A stretch of DNA of 7,920 bases from Methanobacteriota archaeon (GCA_014384685.1 JACNFL010000226.1:1-7920), one strand, 5' to 3'. Positions 1 through 7,753 are shown, numbered from the stretch's first letter. Translations and numbers: made by a program. The notes: generated by a model not told the origin, from the sequence alone.

Positions 1-711
1 TATATCTAAGCACCATTTTATCGCTGCCTGTGCCGGTGTACATCCTAGTTCTCGGGAGATTTTCACCAATTTTTCATCCTTCACTTTGTCTCCTCTCGCT
101 AGAGGTGAATATGCCATCACGGTTGCTCCTAGGGCTTCGGTAGCAGCGCGCAACCCATCTCTTTGCAGCCAAGGGTGAATCTCTATCTGATTGACAGATG
201 GCATGAAGGTTGCATAACTTCTCATTTTGTCAAGATGGTGGGCCCCGTAGTTTGAAACTCCAATCGCTCTAGTCATTCCTTTTTTCAGACATTCTTCCAT
301 TCCTAACCATGTAGGTTTTCGGTGGTACGGGTCTTTAGGTGGGGCGTGAATAAGGTAGAGGTCCACATATTCAAGTCCTAGATTGTCAAGTGATTCCTGG
401 CAACGGATTTGCGCCGCTTCAAATCCAACTGCATGCGGGCGGCGAAGTTTTGTTGTTACAAACAGTTCTTCTCGCGTGATGATTCCTTCAGCAATGGCTT
501 CAGCGATAGCTTCACCGACTTCGTGTTCGTTTTCATATGCCATCGCGGTGTCAATATGCTTGTAACCCAACTTCAATGCAGTCAGGACTGCATCCTTGCA
601 TTCACCCGGCTTACTCATGAGAAATGTCCCAAGGCCAAATTGTGGTACCTCAGAAGTGTGTACTAATTCCCCGCTTGTAGTAGCGTGACCGATGGTTAGA
701 GTTGGTCCCAT
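1..711 (-). CDS. Aldo/keto reductase, C-terminus cut off by the window edge
   Basis: My own reverse-strand translation gives 237 uninterrupted codons from an ATG at 711 to base 1. The protein has the TIM-barrel aldo/keto reductase signatures in order: GLGTF near residue 26, HIDTAMAYENE (52-62) with the catalytic Asp54 and Tyr59, TTKL with Lys88, LIHAP with His122, AIGVSN near 149, NQIEIHPWLQ (174-183) and AYSPLARG (200-207). The full catalytic tetrad Asp-Tyr-Lys-His is therefore present. The motifs resemble the 2,5-diketo-gluconate reductase-like (AKR5-type) group, which reduces carbonyls with NAD(P)H in the cytoplasm. The C-terminal cofactor-binding segment lies outside the window, so NADPH versus NADH preference and substrate cannot be judged. 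Family members are usually about 270-320 residues, so some 35-80 are missing. The start is supported by an in-frame TGA 36 nt upstream, which is also the stop of korB. No clear SD precedes it, and the short gap suggests transcription with korAB. Confidence 0.93.
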   Translation of the reverse strand, partial: MGPTLTIGHATTSGELVHTSEVPQFGLGTFLMSKPGECKDAVLTALKLGYKHIDTAMAYENEHEVGEAIAEAIAEGIITREELFVTTKLRRPHAVGFEAAQIRCQESLDNLGLEYVDLYLIHAPPKDPYHRKPTWLGMEECLKKGMTRAIGVSNYGAHHLDKMRSYATFMPSVNQIEIHPWLQRDGLRAATEALGATVMAYSPLARGDKVKDEKLVKISRELGCTPAQAAIKWCLDI

Positions 712-747
712 AAGTTGCAACGGGAGGCATCTGCTTTCAAACCCTAC

Positions 748-1770
748 TCAGGCACGGAAGTCAGCAAGTAATGAAGCCAAATCATCCTCGCTTGGACGTA
801 ACTTGTCATTTTCAAGTTCAGCAAGTGGAGTGTCTGAGAGATTTAGCGTCTCGTCTAATGTCTTTGGCTCTGGGTTGTAGTACAAGAGTCCAGTGACGTG
901 TCTTTGGTCTTGTTCTGCGTGGTGGATTTCACTTAGCGCTGCCACCGCATCTGTAGGGTCATGGTTACCCGAAATAGTCTCCAGTCTCAATATTGAACCG
1001 TCAAACAAAGCGATATCTTTGAATTCGCCTTCTGGTACTTCAACTTCAGCAATCGGTTGGAATGTAGGGATGTAGTCGTATGCATGCAGTTCAGATTGGT
1101 TGTCTTTCACATATCCATACGAGCGGAAAGATTCGTCATTATTACTGAATGTTACACAAGGTGAAATCACATCAATTACAGCGGTGCCGCGGTGACTGAT
1201 AGCCGCCTTCATCAGAGAAGTCAACTGCTTTTTTGAACCGGAAAATGAACGCGCGACGAATGTGCATCCAAGATTTATTGCCATGGCACACAAATCAATG
1301 GGTGGGCTCTCATTCGCATCGGCTTTTCTCTTTTGAGAGCCAATTTCAACAGTTGCAGAATACTGGCCTTTGGTCAGCCCGTAAACTCCATTGTTTTCAA
1401 TGATGTAAACCATGTTGATATTTCTACGAATTGCATGGACAAATTGTCCGATTCCAATGCTTGCAGTGTCACCATCACCTGAAACTGCTATGTAATGCAA
1501 ATCTTTGTTGGTTACATTTGCTCCCGTCGTTACTGCTGGCATTCTGCCGTGCAGCGTATTGAATCCATGTGATTTGCCGAGGAAATAAGCCGGTGTCTTT
1601 GATGAACAGCCAATTCCACTCATCTTAGCAATTCTATCGGGCTGTACACCATTTTCCCATGCTGCAGTGATGATGACATTGGATATTTGGTCGTGTCCAC
1701 AACCAGGGCATAGTGAAGTTGGCCCACCCTTGTATTCATCTTTTGACAATTCAATAATATTCAACTTCAA
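748..1770 (-). CDS. korB: 2-oxoacid:ferredoxin oxidoreductase, beta subunit
   Basis: This 340-residue protein is the thiamine-pyrophosphate and iron-sulfur subunit of a two-subunit 2-oxoacid:ferredoxin oxidoreductase, which converts a 2-oxoacid plus CoA to acyl-CoA, CO2 and reduced ferredoxin. What is seen: CPGCGH with Cys21 and Cys24, GIGCSSKT with Cys55 and SPCVTF with Cys205, matching the four ligands of the single [4Fe-4S] cluster in the archaeal two-subunit enzymes; and the TPP/Mg motif GDGD (98-101) followed by ENNGVYGLTKGQ (125-136). The length is normal for KorB. The start is a TTG at 1770-1768 whose TTGA overlaps the korA stop. It is chosen because an SD (AGAGGTGAT) lies just upstream and because the family N-terminus begins a short distance before YKGG..CPGC. 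No ferredoxin-like delta subunit is encoded here, so electrons should leave to a separate ferredoxin. 2-Oxoglutarate is the likely substrate, but broader 2-oxoacid or pyruvate use is possible. Confidence 0.95.
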   Translation of the reverse strand: MKLNIIELSKDEYKGGPTSLCPGCGHDQISNVIITAAWENGVQPDRIAKMSGIGCSSKTPAYFLGKSHGFNTLHGRMPAVTTGANVTNKDLHYIAVSGDGDTASIGIGQFVHAIRRNINMVYIIENNGVYGLTKGQYSATVEIGSQKRKADANESPPIDLCAMAINLGCTFVARSFSGSKKQLTSLMKAAISHRGTAVIDVISPCVTFSNNDESFRSYGYVKDNQSELHAYDYIPTFQPIAEVEVPEGEFKDIALFDGSILRLETISGNHDPTDAVAALSEIHHAEQDQRHVTGLLYYNPEPKTLDETLNLSDTPLAELENDKLRPSEDDLASLLADFRA

Positions 1771-3551
1771 GACATCACCTCTAGCAACTTTTCGCGAATC
1801 ATTTCAGAATATTTTCTTGCTCTTGGCGGAAGGCCATCAGAGAAGGCGACGCTGTGTACACGTGGCACTAAATCAATTGGTAATTCCTTGCGAAGAATTC
1901 CGTACAATTGTCCATCTCGGTTAACTTCTAACACAATTATTTGTTCATGATTGGCCACGAACTCTTCGACCACTGGTGAGATAGGTAGCGAGCGTAGCCT
2001 ACATTGACTAACCTTCAAGCCTGTTGCTTCCAAAATATCATCAATTTCTTGTATGGAATTTTCCATTGAACCGTAGTATATTATCCCTACTTGCATCTCG
2101 GGTTCCTCTCTAAGAATTGGTTGGGGAAGAACCGACCTAGCGCCATCAATTTTTCTCTTTAATCTCGCCATGTTGGCGACATAAACTTCCGGATTTTCAG
2201 AGTATACTGCGTCTTCGTCATGACCGGTACCGCGATAGAGTATAGGTTCAAGCCCACTTCCTGGTAAGGTTCTGTAACAGATTCCGTCACCATCAACATC
2301 ACGGTATCTGCCATAATTTTCAATGGCATCAATTTCATCTTGTGTTCGTAAAACTTTACCGCGGTCCATTTTTTCTGGGTAGTCAAAACCATTGCATATC
2401 CAGGGGTTCATTCCAAGATCAAGATCTGAGAATCCAAAGACAATGGTTTGATATCGTTCTGCCATGTCAAATGCACGCCATCCAAACTCAAAACACTCCT
2501 CTATGGTTCCCGGTATTAACACGAGATGTTTTGTATCTCCATGTCCCACTTCATACAGCATAGAGAGGTCACCTTGCTGAGTTCTAGTAGGCAAACCTGT
2601 AGAAGGTCCTACGCGGTTTACATCCCAAATTACTCCAGGCACTTCGGAGAAATAAGCCAGTCCAACGAATTCTGACATCAATGATATTCCTGGTCCCGAA
2701 GTGCAAGTCATGGCACGTCCACCAGCCCAACCAGCACCAACTACCATTCCAGCAGCAGCTAGTTCATCTTCACTTTGAATCACTGCACAGGTGACTTGTT
2801 CATTTTCGTTACAGCGTAGTCTTGGTAGGTGGGAGATTATTCCTTCAGCAATAGATGTGGATGGTGTGATTGGATACCACGATAGCATTGTAACGCCGCC
2901 AAATAACGAGCCAAGAGCAACCGCTTCGTTGCCATCAATAATGAAAGAATCAGGGTTTCGCTCCCTCGCTTCAAGTGCGTATGGGCACATCTGATCAAAA
3001 TTTTCAGCAATGTATTCACGACCAAGGATTATGGCGTTAGCGTTCAACTCGATCGCCTTTGCTTTGCCATTGAATTGTTTGTTTAGAGAACTATCTAGAA
3101 TTGTGGCATCTAGTCCAATTAATTCAGCAATAACTCCTACATAGACCATGTTTGCAATCATGCGAGCCAACTTTGGATTCAAGCCGCGAGCAATTTTTGT
3201 CATTGGAACTGGATAGAGGATTAAGTCATCCCTTTCAACGGGCAACTTGACATCTGAATTGTAGATTACCACGGTACCAGATTCAAGAGATGCGACATCA
3301 TTTTCCCATGTTGCTTTGTTCATCAATACTTGGATATGAGTACGGTCACCTGGGGCTTGATAGCCATCATCAGAAACACGGATGATATACCAAGTTGGCA
3401 GGCCAGAAATATTGGAGGGGAACAGGTTCTTCCCACTTACCGGAACACCCATTTCAAACATGGATTGAAGAAGAATTAGATTAGCAGATTGGGACCCCGT
3501 CCCATTCGCTGTAGCGATATTGAATGTGAAGTCGTTGACGATGGTTTCCAT
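1767..3551 (-). CDS. korA: 2-oxoacid:ferredoxin oxidoreductase, fused gamma-alpha subunit
   Basis: This 594-residue protein is the partner of KorB. Residues 1 to about 185 form the gamma domain (GTGSQSANLILLQSM near 17-31; GKNLFPSNISG near 40-50). From about 205 onward comes the alpha domain with the pyrimidine-binding region: WYPITPST (225-232), TSGPGISLMSEFVGLAY (284-300) and VNRVGPSTGLPTRTQQGDL (311-329). Arg313 in that last motif corresponds to the conserved Arg thought to contact substrate or CoA. The gamma-alpha fusion with YPITP is diagnostic of two-subunit KorAB-type enzymes as opposed to four-subunit Por. An acidic DVDGDG loop (418-423) followed by YRTLPG is also present. The ATG at 3551 gives a normal gamma-domain N-terminus. 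No strong SD precedes it. It is first in a minus-strand cluster and ends M-S-stop within the SD and start region of korB, so the two subunits should be made together. The substrate (2-oxoglutarate versus other 2-oxoacids) is inferred. Confidence 0.95.
   Translation of the reverse strand: METIVNDFTFNIATANGTGSQSANLILLQSMFEMGVPVSGKNLFPSNISGLPTWYIIRVSDDGYQAPGDRTHIQVLMNKATWENDVASLESGTVVIYNSDVKLPVERDDLILYPVPMTKIARGLNPKLARMIANMVYVGVIAELIGLDATILDSSLNKQFNGKAKAIELNANAIILGREYIAENFDQMCPYALEARERNPDSFIIDGNEAVALGSLFGGVTMLSWYPITPSTSIAEGIISHLPRLRCNENEQVTCAVIQSEDELAAAGMVVGAGWAGGRAMTCTSGPGISLMSEFVGLAYFSEVPGVIWDVNRVGPSTGLPTRTQQGDLSMLYEVGHGDTKHLVLIPGTIEECFEFGWRAFDMAERYQTIVFGFSDLDLGMNPWICNGFDYPEKMDRGKVLRTQDEIDAIENYGRYRDVDGDGICYRTLPGSGLEPILYRGTGHDEDAVYSENPEVYVANMARLKRKIDGARSVLPQPILREEPEMQVGIIYYGSMENSIQEIDDILEATGLKVSQCRLRSLPISPVVEEFVANHEQIIVLEVNRDGQLYGILRKELPIDLVPRVHSVAFSDGLPPRARKYSEMIREKLLEVMS
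1774..1782 (-). promoter_or_regulatory. Ribosome binding site of korB inside the end of korA
   Basis: On the minus strand the sequence AGAGGTGAT lies 3 nt before the TTG start of korB. GAGGTGAT is an exact complement of the ATCACCTC 3' end typical of archaeal (and bacterial) 16S rRNA. It lies within the final codons of korA, whose ATG TCT TGA end overlaps it and the TTG. It is the strongest such site upstream of any gene in the window, and it decides the TTG start over downstream alternatives. Confidence 0.8.
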
Positions 3552-3577
3552 CTTGCTCTGAGTCCCCTTTTTGGGTT

Positions 3578-3590
3578 TGTCCTACGGACA
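3578..3590. repeat. Perfect inverted repeat in the korA leader
   Basis: TGTCC-TAC-GGACA is a perfect 5-bp inverted repeat with a 3-nt centre, 27 bp upstream of the korA start codon. It could be a regulator half-site pair or a small hairpin in the korAB leader RNA. With 5-bp arms a chance occurrence is quite possible. Confidence 0.35.
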
Positions 3591-3713
3591 GCAACCTCTC
3601 CCTTACCCATTTGGGCGTAGCATGAGCCTCTTCATATTTTGCTTGTATTTTTTGTGCTATTCTCCAATGAAACGATTACATTTAATGAATCAAGAAGTGT
3701 AGGATTATGTCGG

Positions 3714-3720
3714 TATAAAT
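3714..3720 (+). promoter_or_regulatory. Candidate TATA box for the cyclophilin gene
   Basis: TATAAAT on the plus strand is the closest match to an archaeal TATA element in the divergent gap. With usual spacing, transcription would start near 3742-3746, leaving a leader of about 70 nt. A second AT-rich palindrome around 3753-3760 is an alternative that would give a leader of about 30 nt. This is consensus matching only. Confidence 0.3.
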
Positions 3721-3814
3721 CAACACATTGGGTGATTTTTGTAACTTATTTCATTATAATTGATAAATTTCGCGGGAGCGAGTGATTCATCAATGAGGCG
3801 CTTGTCGGCGGTTC

Positions 3815-4897
3815 ATGATTCCGAGTGGATTGAAGGAGGCGTGGGAGACTGCTGAGAAGCAGATAGACGCTGGTGAATACGATGATGCCTTGAAAACATT
3901 GAGGGAATCTTGGTCGGAACACGGTGACAAAGCTGACCATGCAAACACATGGACTTTAGTCGGTGATGCAAAACAAGCATTAGCAGAGGGTAGTACACCT
4001 GTAAATCGTAAAATGTTACGAGACGCTAGCAATGCTTACAAAAGTGCATTGAAAAAGGATCCAAAGCACCGTGATGCACGCCGTGCATCTAACGCTTTGC
4101 AGGCAAAAATGGATGGGTTAGGAATTCGAACATCCAGCCTTCCAAAAATGATTGATGACGGTACTCCAACAATCTATGGATTAGTTGCAATCATGTTAGT
4201 TGGCATGCTTCTATTGACTAGTATCAAGTATATGCCAGAAATCAAGGCAGCACTGCACCTCACATCAGAGGGTTCTTCTGATTGGGATGCAACCCTTGCA
4301 ATCGAACTTTACCCGGATGCAGCACCCAAAACTGTTGATTCATTCAAGGACCATTCCCGTAATGGTAGATATGACGGGATTGCATTCCATAGAGTAATTG
4401 ATGGTTTTATGGTTCAAGGTGGTGATATTTCCTGTTCTGCATATCCTTTAACTCAGTCTAGCACTGGTTGTAACCCGGGAACCGGTGGATATTCAGCAAT
4501 GTGGTATGGTCAAGGTGACCAAAACGACATGACAACTTGGACAATGCCTGACGAATTTGATTGTGCTGAAACATCACAAGGTTCAGGACAATGGGTAGGG
4601 ACCTGTCATGCACCTGGAATACTTGCAATGGCCAATTCTGGGCCTAATACTGGTGGTAGTCAGTTCTACTTAGTTGACAAAGATAGTACTCCGTCTCACC
4701 TTAATGGTAAGCATACGGTATTTGGTATGGCTACAGATGACAGCACCTACTTGGGTAGTGATATCGGTGGGATTGAGTTGATTGACAGAATGAGTGTTTT
4801 GACGGTTGATGAAGGTGACAGGCCACTGAGCCCACCTTACATTCATAGCATTGAGATAGATGGTAACATGGCTTATATGCATCTAATCTTCCCCTAA
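3815..4897 (+). CDS. Membrane-anchored cyclophilin-type peptidyl-prolyl isomerase with TPR-like N-terminus
   Basis: This 360-residue protein has three parts. Residues 5 to about 98 are helical and TPR-like (KEAWETAEKQIDAGEYDDALKTL, then a second repeat around 69-95 with AYKSALKKDPKH). Residues about 119-138 are one hydrophobic membrane segment. Residues about 156-352 are a cyclophilin domain, which catalyses cis-trans isomerisation of X-Pro bonds. Matches to human CypA active-site positions are Arg193 (R55), Phe198 (F60), Gln201 (Q63), Asn274 (N102), Gln283 (Q111) and His300 (H126), within FHRVIDGFMVQGGD (191-204), AMANSGPNTGGSQFYL (271-286) and NGKHTVFG (297-304). The CypA Trp121 position is His295. 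Between QGGD and the core Asn the domain carries an extended loop with Cys207, Cys219, Cys250 and Cys264, suggesting disulfides and an extracytoplasmic catalytic domain. The ATG at 3815 is the only usable start after an in-frame TGA at 3794. No SD is evident. The expected role is folding of exported proteins; the TPR part may bind a cytoplasmic partner. Confidence 0.92.
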   Translation: MIPSGLKEAWETAEKQIDAGEYDDALKTLRESWSEHGDKADHANTWTLVGDAKQALAEGSTPVNRKMLRDASNAYKSALKKDPKHRDARRASNALQAKMDGLGIRTSSLPKMIDDGTPTIYGLVAIMLVGMLLLTSIKYMPEIKAALHLTSEGSSDWDATLAIELYPDAAPKTVDSFKDHSRNGRYDGIAFHRVIDGFMVQGGDISCSAYPLTQSSTGCNPGTGGYSAMWYGQGDQNDMTTWTMPDEFDCAETSQGSGQWVGTCHAPGILAMANSGPNTGGSQFYLVDKDSTPSHLNGKHTVFGMATDDSTYLGSDIGGIELIDRMSVLTVDEGDRPLSPPYIHSIEIDGNMAYMHLIFP

Positions 4898-4947
4898 TCA
4901 GTTAGTTCTTGGAACGAAATTTGAAGTGGCTCATAGGCTATATTGAA

Positions 4948-4977
4948 GGGGTCCACCCCCGCCCCGTTTAATTGGGG
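4948..4977 (+). promoter_or_regulatory. G/C-run leader of aconitase with possible alternative stems
   Basis: The sequence just before the aconitase gene contains GGGG (4948-4951), CCCCC (4956-4960), CCCC (4962-4965) and GGGG (4974-4977). Two hairpins are possible: GGGG with the first C run across a 4-nt loop, and the second C run with the last GGGG across an 8-nt loop. The last GGGG is the only SD-like G run before the ATG at 4984. A TATA-like CTATATTG lies at 4938-4945; if it is used, transcription would start near 4968 and the first stem would not be in the RNA. The function is inferred. Confidence 0.35.
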
Positions 4978-4983
4978 AAAAGA

Positions 4984-7659
4984 ATGGGCGATGTCAGCGA
5001 GTTCGAAATGAGTGATGGGGCTGCGGGGCAGTTCTACTCTTTACCAGCAAAAGAAGCTGAGTGGGGAATCTCACTTTCCAATCTGCCATATTCAATCAGA
5101 GTTTTGCTTGAGGCGGCATTAAGAAATGCTGATGATTTTCTAGTAACTGATGACGATGTAAAGAGGATTGCAAATTGGAATCCAACAATGACTCCAGCCG
5201 AAATCCCATTCATGCCAAGCCGCGTAATTCTACAAGATTTCACCGGTGTTCCAGCAGTTGTTGATATCGCCGCCCTACGAGATGGAATGGTGGAATTAGG
5301 CGGCGACCCCAAAAAAGTCAATCCACAAGTTCCTGTCGACCTAGTGATTGACCACTCTGTACAGGTTGATTTTTCGGGTCTTATCCCAAACGCTCGAGAA
5401 CGTAACTTAGAGATGGAATATGAGCGCAACATGGAGAGATATCAATTTCTAAAATGGGGCCAGCAGAGCCTTGACAATTTCCGTGCCGTACCCCCGGGAA
5501 GAGGGATTGTGCATCAGGTAAATCTCGAGTGGATTGCTAGTGTGGCGCGCCAAGAAAAAGGGGTTTGGTTGTGCGATTCTCTAGTCGGCACTGACTCTCA
5601 CACCACGATGATCAATGGCTTGGGTGTTTTAGGCTGGGGTGTTGGTGGAATTGAGGCTGAAGCAGTGATGCTTGGCCAGCCGATTTACATGCTATTACCA
5701 GAAGTAGTCGGCTTTGAATTGACAGGAAGTTTACAGTCAGGAGTGACTGCTACTGACATGACTTTGCGTATTGTTGAGATACTTCGTGAGCATGGATGTG
5801 TTGGTAAATTCGTTGAGTTTTTCGGCACCGGTCTAGCAAGTATGACGCTACCTGACAGGGCCACAATTGCTAACATGGCACCAGAATATGGTGCGACATG
5901 CGGATTTTTCCCAGTTGATGAAACTACTCTTGATTACATGCGACTTTCAGGTCGGGATGAAACCCATGTTGAAAATGTGAAACGATACTTGACTGCTCAA
6001 GGAATGTTTTTGAATCCAGATTCACCAAATCCAAAATTTACTTTCACACTTTCACTTGATTTGTCTACTGTTGAGCCATCTCTAGCGGGACCAAAAAGGC
6101 CTCAAGACCGAGTCAATCTTTCAGATATGAAATCGCATTGGATTGCTAGTTTAACTGCCCCACTTGGCCACCAAGGTCACGGGCTCAATTCCGATTCTGT
6201 TTCGTCAAAAATTCAGGTTGAAGGAGAGGATTACTGTTTGACTCATGGTGATGTGGTTATTGCCGCAATTACATCTTGTACCAACACTTCTAACCCGTCT
6301 GTAATGCTAGCGGCTGGATTAGTTGCGCGTAACGCACGTGCCCTTGGTATGACGATTAAACCGTGGGTTAAGCCAAGTTTAGCACCTGGGAGCAGAGTGG
6401 TTACTGAGTATTACGATGCTGCAGGTCTTAGCGATGATTTGTCAGCCCTTGGTTTCAATAATGTAGGATACGGGTGTACAACCTGCATAGGTAATTCAGG
6501 GCCGTTAGCGGAGAATATTGATTCAGCAATTGACGCGGGAAATTTGGTAGTTGGAAGCGTACTTTCTGGCAACAGAAATTTCGAAGGAAGAGTTCATCAA
6601 AAGGTGAAAGCAAGTTATCTTGCAAGTCCGCCCTTAGTAGTGGCGTATGCATTGGCCGGCACTCTAAATATTGACATTCAGAACGATGCAATAGGCCAAG
6701 ATTCCAACGGAAACGATGTTTTCTTAGCAGATATCTGGCCCTCGGATGAGGACATTCAGAATACGATAGCATCCTCAATCAATCCTGAAATGTTCCGCAT
6801 GCGTTACGCAGATGCAACCAATGAGCCGCGCTGGGACGCCATCCCTTCATCATCAAGTGACTTGTATCCTTGGAATGATGATTCAACCTACATACGATTG
6901 CCATCAGTCTTTGAGGGAATCACACTGGAATTAGATGAAATAAAACCTATAATCGGAGCCCATGTTTTACTGATGTTAGGTGATTCAACAACAACAGATC
7001 ATATCTCTCCTGCTGGTGCATTTCCACATACTGGTCCAGCCGGTCAATACCTGATTGAAAACGGAGTAAAACCGCGCCATTTCAATTCGTTTGGAAGTCG
7101 GCGCGGCAATCACGAAGTGATGATGCGGGGTACATTTGCCAATGTCAGAATCCGCAATAAAATCGCACCAGAAACCGAAGGCGGATATACAACATTCTTC
7201 CCAACTGGTGATGTTACTTCAGTGTTTGAAGCCAGCATGCGTTACCAAGAGAATGGAACACCTTTAGTTGTTCTAGCAGGCTCGCAGTACGGCACTGGCA
7301 GTAGTAGAGATTGGGCTGCAAAAGGTACTTTTTTGCTCGGTGTCAAAGCAGTTATTGCTACATCATTTGAGAGAATCCACCGCTCCAACTTGGTTGGTAT
7401 GGGTGTACTACCTCTGACCTTCTTAGAAGGCCAAGATCCAGAGAGTTTAGGTTTGGATGGGAGTGAGAAATTTGACATCCCATCGCATGGAGAAATGATA
7501 CCAATGAGCACCGTAACTGTGACGGCTCACAAAGTAGATGGAACTAGCATTAATTTTGATGCAATTGTGAGGCTTGATACACCGGTTGAAGTGGAATATT
7601 ACAACAATGGTGGTATCCTTCAAACAGTGCTACGAAACCTAGCTGTAACTAAAGATTAA
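4984..7659 (+). CDS. acnA: Aconitate hydratase, AcnA/IRP1 type
   Basis: This [4Fe-4S] enzyme interconverts citrate and isocitrate via cis-aconitate in the cytoplasm. From the ATG it has 891 residues, the usual AcnA length. Domains 1-3 are recognised by [14 protein letters not shown] near 35-48, [14 protein letters not shown] near 170, and [25 protein letters not shown] (202-226). The cluster cysteines are Cys432 in [11 protein letters not shown] and Cys498 and Cys501 in [13 protein letters not shown]. The sequence [11 protein letters not shown] follows. The C-terminal swivel domain shows [32 protein letters not shown] and [16 protein letters not shown], the last carrying the active-site serine and arginine region, then [18 protein letters not shown]. 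All key residues are intact. A TTG at 4972 would add four residues, but the ATG at 4984 has a GGGG run 6 nt upstream and is preferred. It lies 86 nt after the cyclophilin gene with no obvious terminator between them, so read-through is possible. Sister families (2-methylisocitrate dehydratase AcnD, homoaconitase) fit less well. Confidence 0.96.
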   Translation: MGDVSEFEMSDGAAGQFYSLPAKEAEWGISLSNLPYSIRVLLEAALRNADDFLVTDDDVKRIANWNPTMTPAEIPFMPSRVILQDFTGVPAVVDIAALRDGMVELGGDPKKVNPQVPVDLVIDHSVQVDFSGLIPNARERNLEMEYERNMERYQFLKWGQQSLDNFRAVPPGRGIVHQVNLEWIASVARQEKGVWLCDSLVGTDSHTTMINGLGVLGWGVGGIEAEAVMLGQPIYMLLPEVVGFELTGSLQSGVTATDMTLRIVEILREHGCVGKFVEFFGTGLASMTLPDRATIANMAPEYGATCGFFPVDETTLDYMRLSGRDETHVENVKRYLTAQGMFLNPDSPNPKFTFTLSLDLSTVEPSLAGPKRPQDRVNLSDMKSHWIASLTAPLGHQGHGLNSDSVSSKIQVEGEDYCLTHGDVVIAAITSCTNTSNPSVMLAAGLVARNARALGMTIKPWVKPSLAPGSRVVTEYYDAAGLSDDLSALGFNNVGYGCTTCIGNSGPLAENIDSAIDAGNLVVGSVLSGNRNFEGRVHQKVKASYLASPPLVVAYALAGTLNIDIQNDAIGQDSNGNDVFLADIWPSDEDIQNTIASSINPEMFRMRYADATNEPRWDAIPSSSSDLYPWNDDSTYIRLPSVFEGITLELDEIKPIIGAHVLLMLGDSTTTDHISPAGAFPHTGPAGQYLIENGVKPRHFNSFGSRRGNHEVMMRGTFANVRIRNKIAPETEGGYTTFFPTGDVTSVFEASMRYQENGTPLVVLAGSQYGTGSSRDWAAKGTFLLGVKAVIATSFERIHRSNLVGMGVLPLTFLEGQDPESLGLDGSEKFDIPSHGEMIPMSTVTVTAHKVDGTSINFDAIVRLDTPVEVEYYNNGGILQTVLRNLAVTKD

Positions 7660-7680
7660 ATCTATCAGATTTCTGAAATA

Positions 7681-7723
7681 ACAAAAATAGTTTTTGTAAG
7701 CAATTCTTTTTTTGATAAAGAAT
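7681..7723 (+). terminator. AT-rich inverted repeats and T tracts after aconitase
   Basis: Starting 21 nt after the aconitase stop, ACAAAAA-TAG-TTTTTGT (7681-7697) is a perfect 7-bp inverted repeat, followed by ATTCTTT (7703-7709) and its exact complement AAAGAAT (7717-7723). Both contain T runs (five, and eight between 7707 and 7713). Archaeal transcription commonly ends at T tracts, so this is the likely 3' end of the aconitase transcript. The arms are weak A:T pairs, so it does not look like a classical bacterial GC-stem terminator. Confidence 0.5.
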
Positions 7724-7753
7724 CACACTTAGACGGCTAATCGCAACCTGTAT

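Larger units (their letters stand above)
3552..3814. promoter_or_regulatory. Divergent intergenic region between korA and the cyclophilin gene
   Basis: These 263 bp separate two genes transcribed away from each other and should contain both promoters. The stretch from about 3630 to 3770 is AT-rich. Candidate archaeal TATA elements are TATAAAT at 3714-3720 (plus strand, for the cyclophilin gene), the palindrome ATTATAAT near 3753-3760, and on the minus strand AAAAAATAC near 3642-3650 for korA. The korA-proximal part holds an inverted repeat at 3578-3590 and a smaller one, CCCA-TT-TGGG, at 3606-3615. I found no convincing gene, tRNA or terminator here. Confidence 0.6.

Noticed and set aside
383..666. 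Plus-strand open frames of 60 and 85 codons opposite the left end
   Set aside because: They lie opposite the aldo/keto reductase, whose catalytic tetrad and motifs are intact on the minus strand.
3552..3814. Possible small RNA or tRNA in the divergent gap
   Set aside because: No cloverleaf, no stable GC stem and no tRNA T-loop signature were seen; the region reads as two AT-rich promoters.
3793..3855. A 20-codon ORF (ATG at 3793) overlapping the start of the cyclophilin gene in another frame
   Set aside because: It has no well-placed SD and no recognisable peptide, and an ATG this close to a start is expected by chance; kept only as a weak alternative leader ORF.
4972..4983. A TTG at 4972 as the aconitase start
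   Set aside because: It has no SD upstream, its own GGG is part of the likely SD for the ATG at 4984, and the extra four residues are not expected from the family.
5034..5432. A 132-codon open frame on the minus strand inside aconitase
   Set aside because: It lies wholly opposite a strongly conserved aconitase region, shows no recognisable motif, and has no promoter or SD of its own. It is a shadow frame.
6455..6778. A 107-codon minus-strand open frame within aconitase
   Set aside because: It lies opposite the second and third cluster-cysteine region of aconitase, and its composition is that of a reverse-complement artefact.
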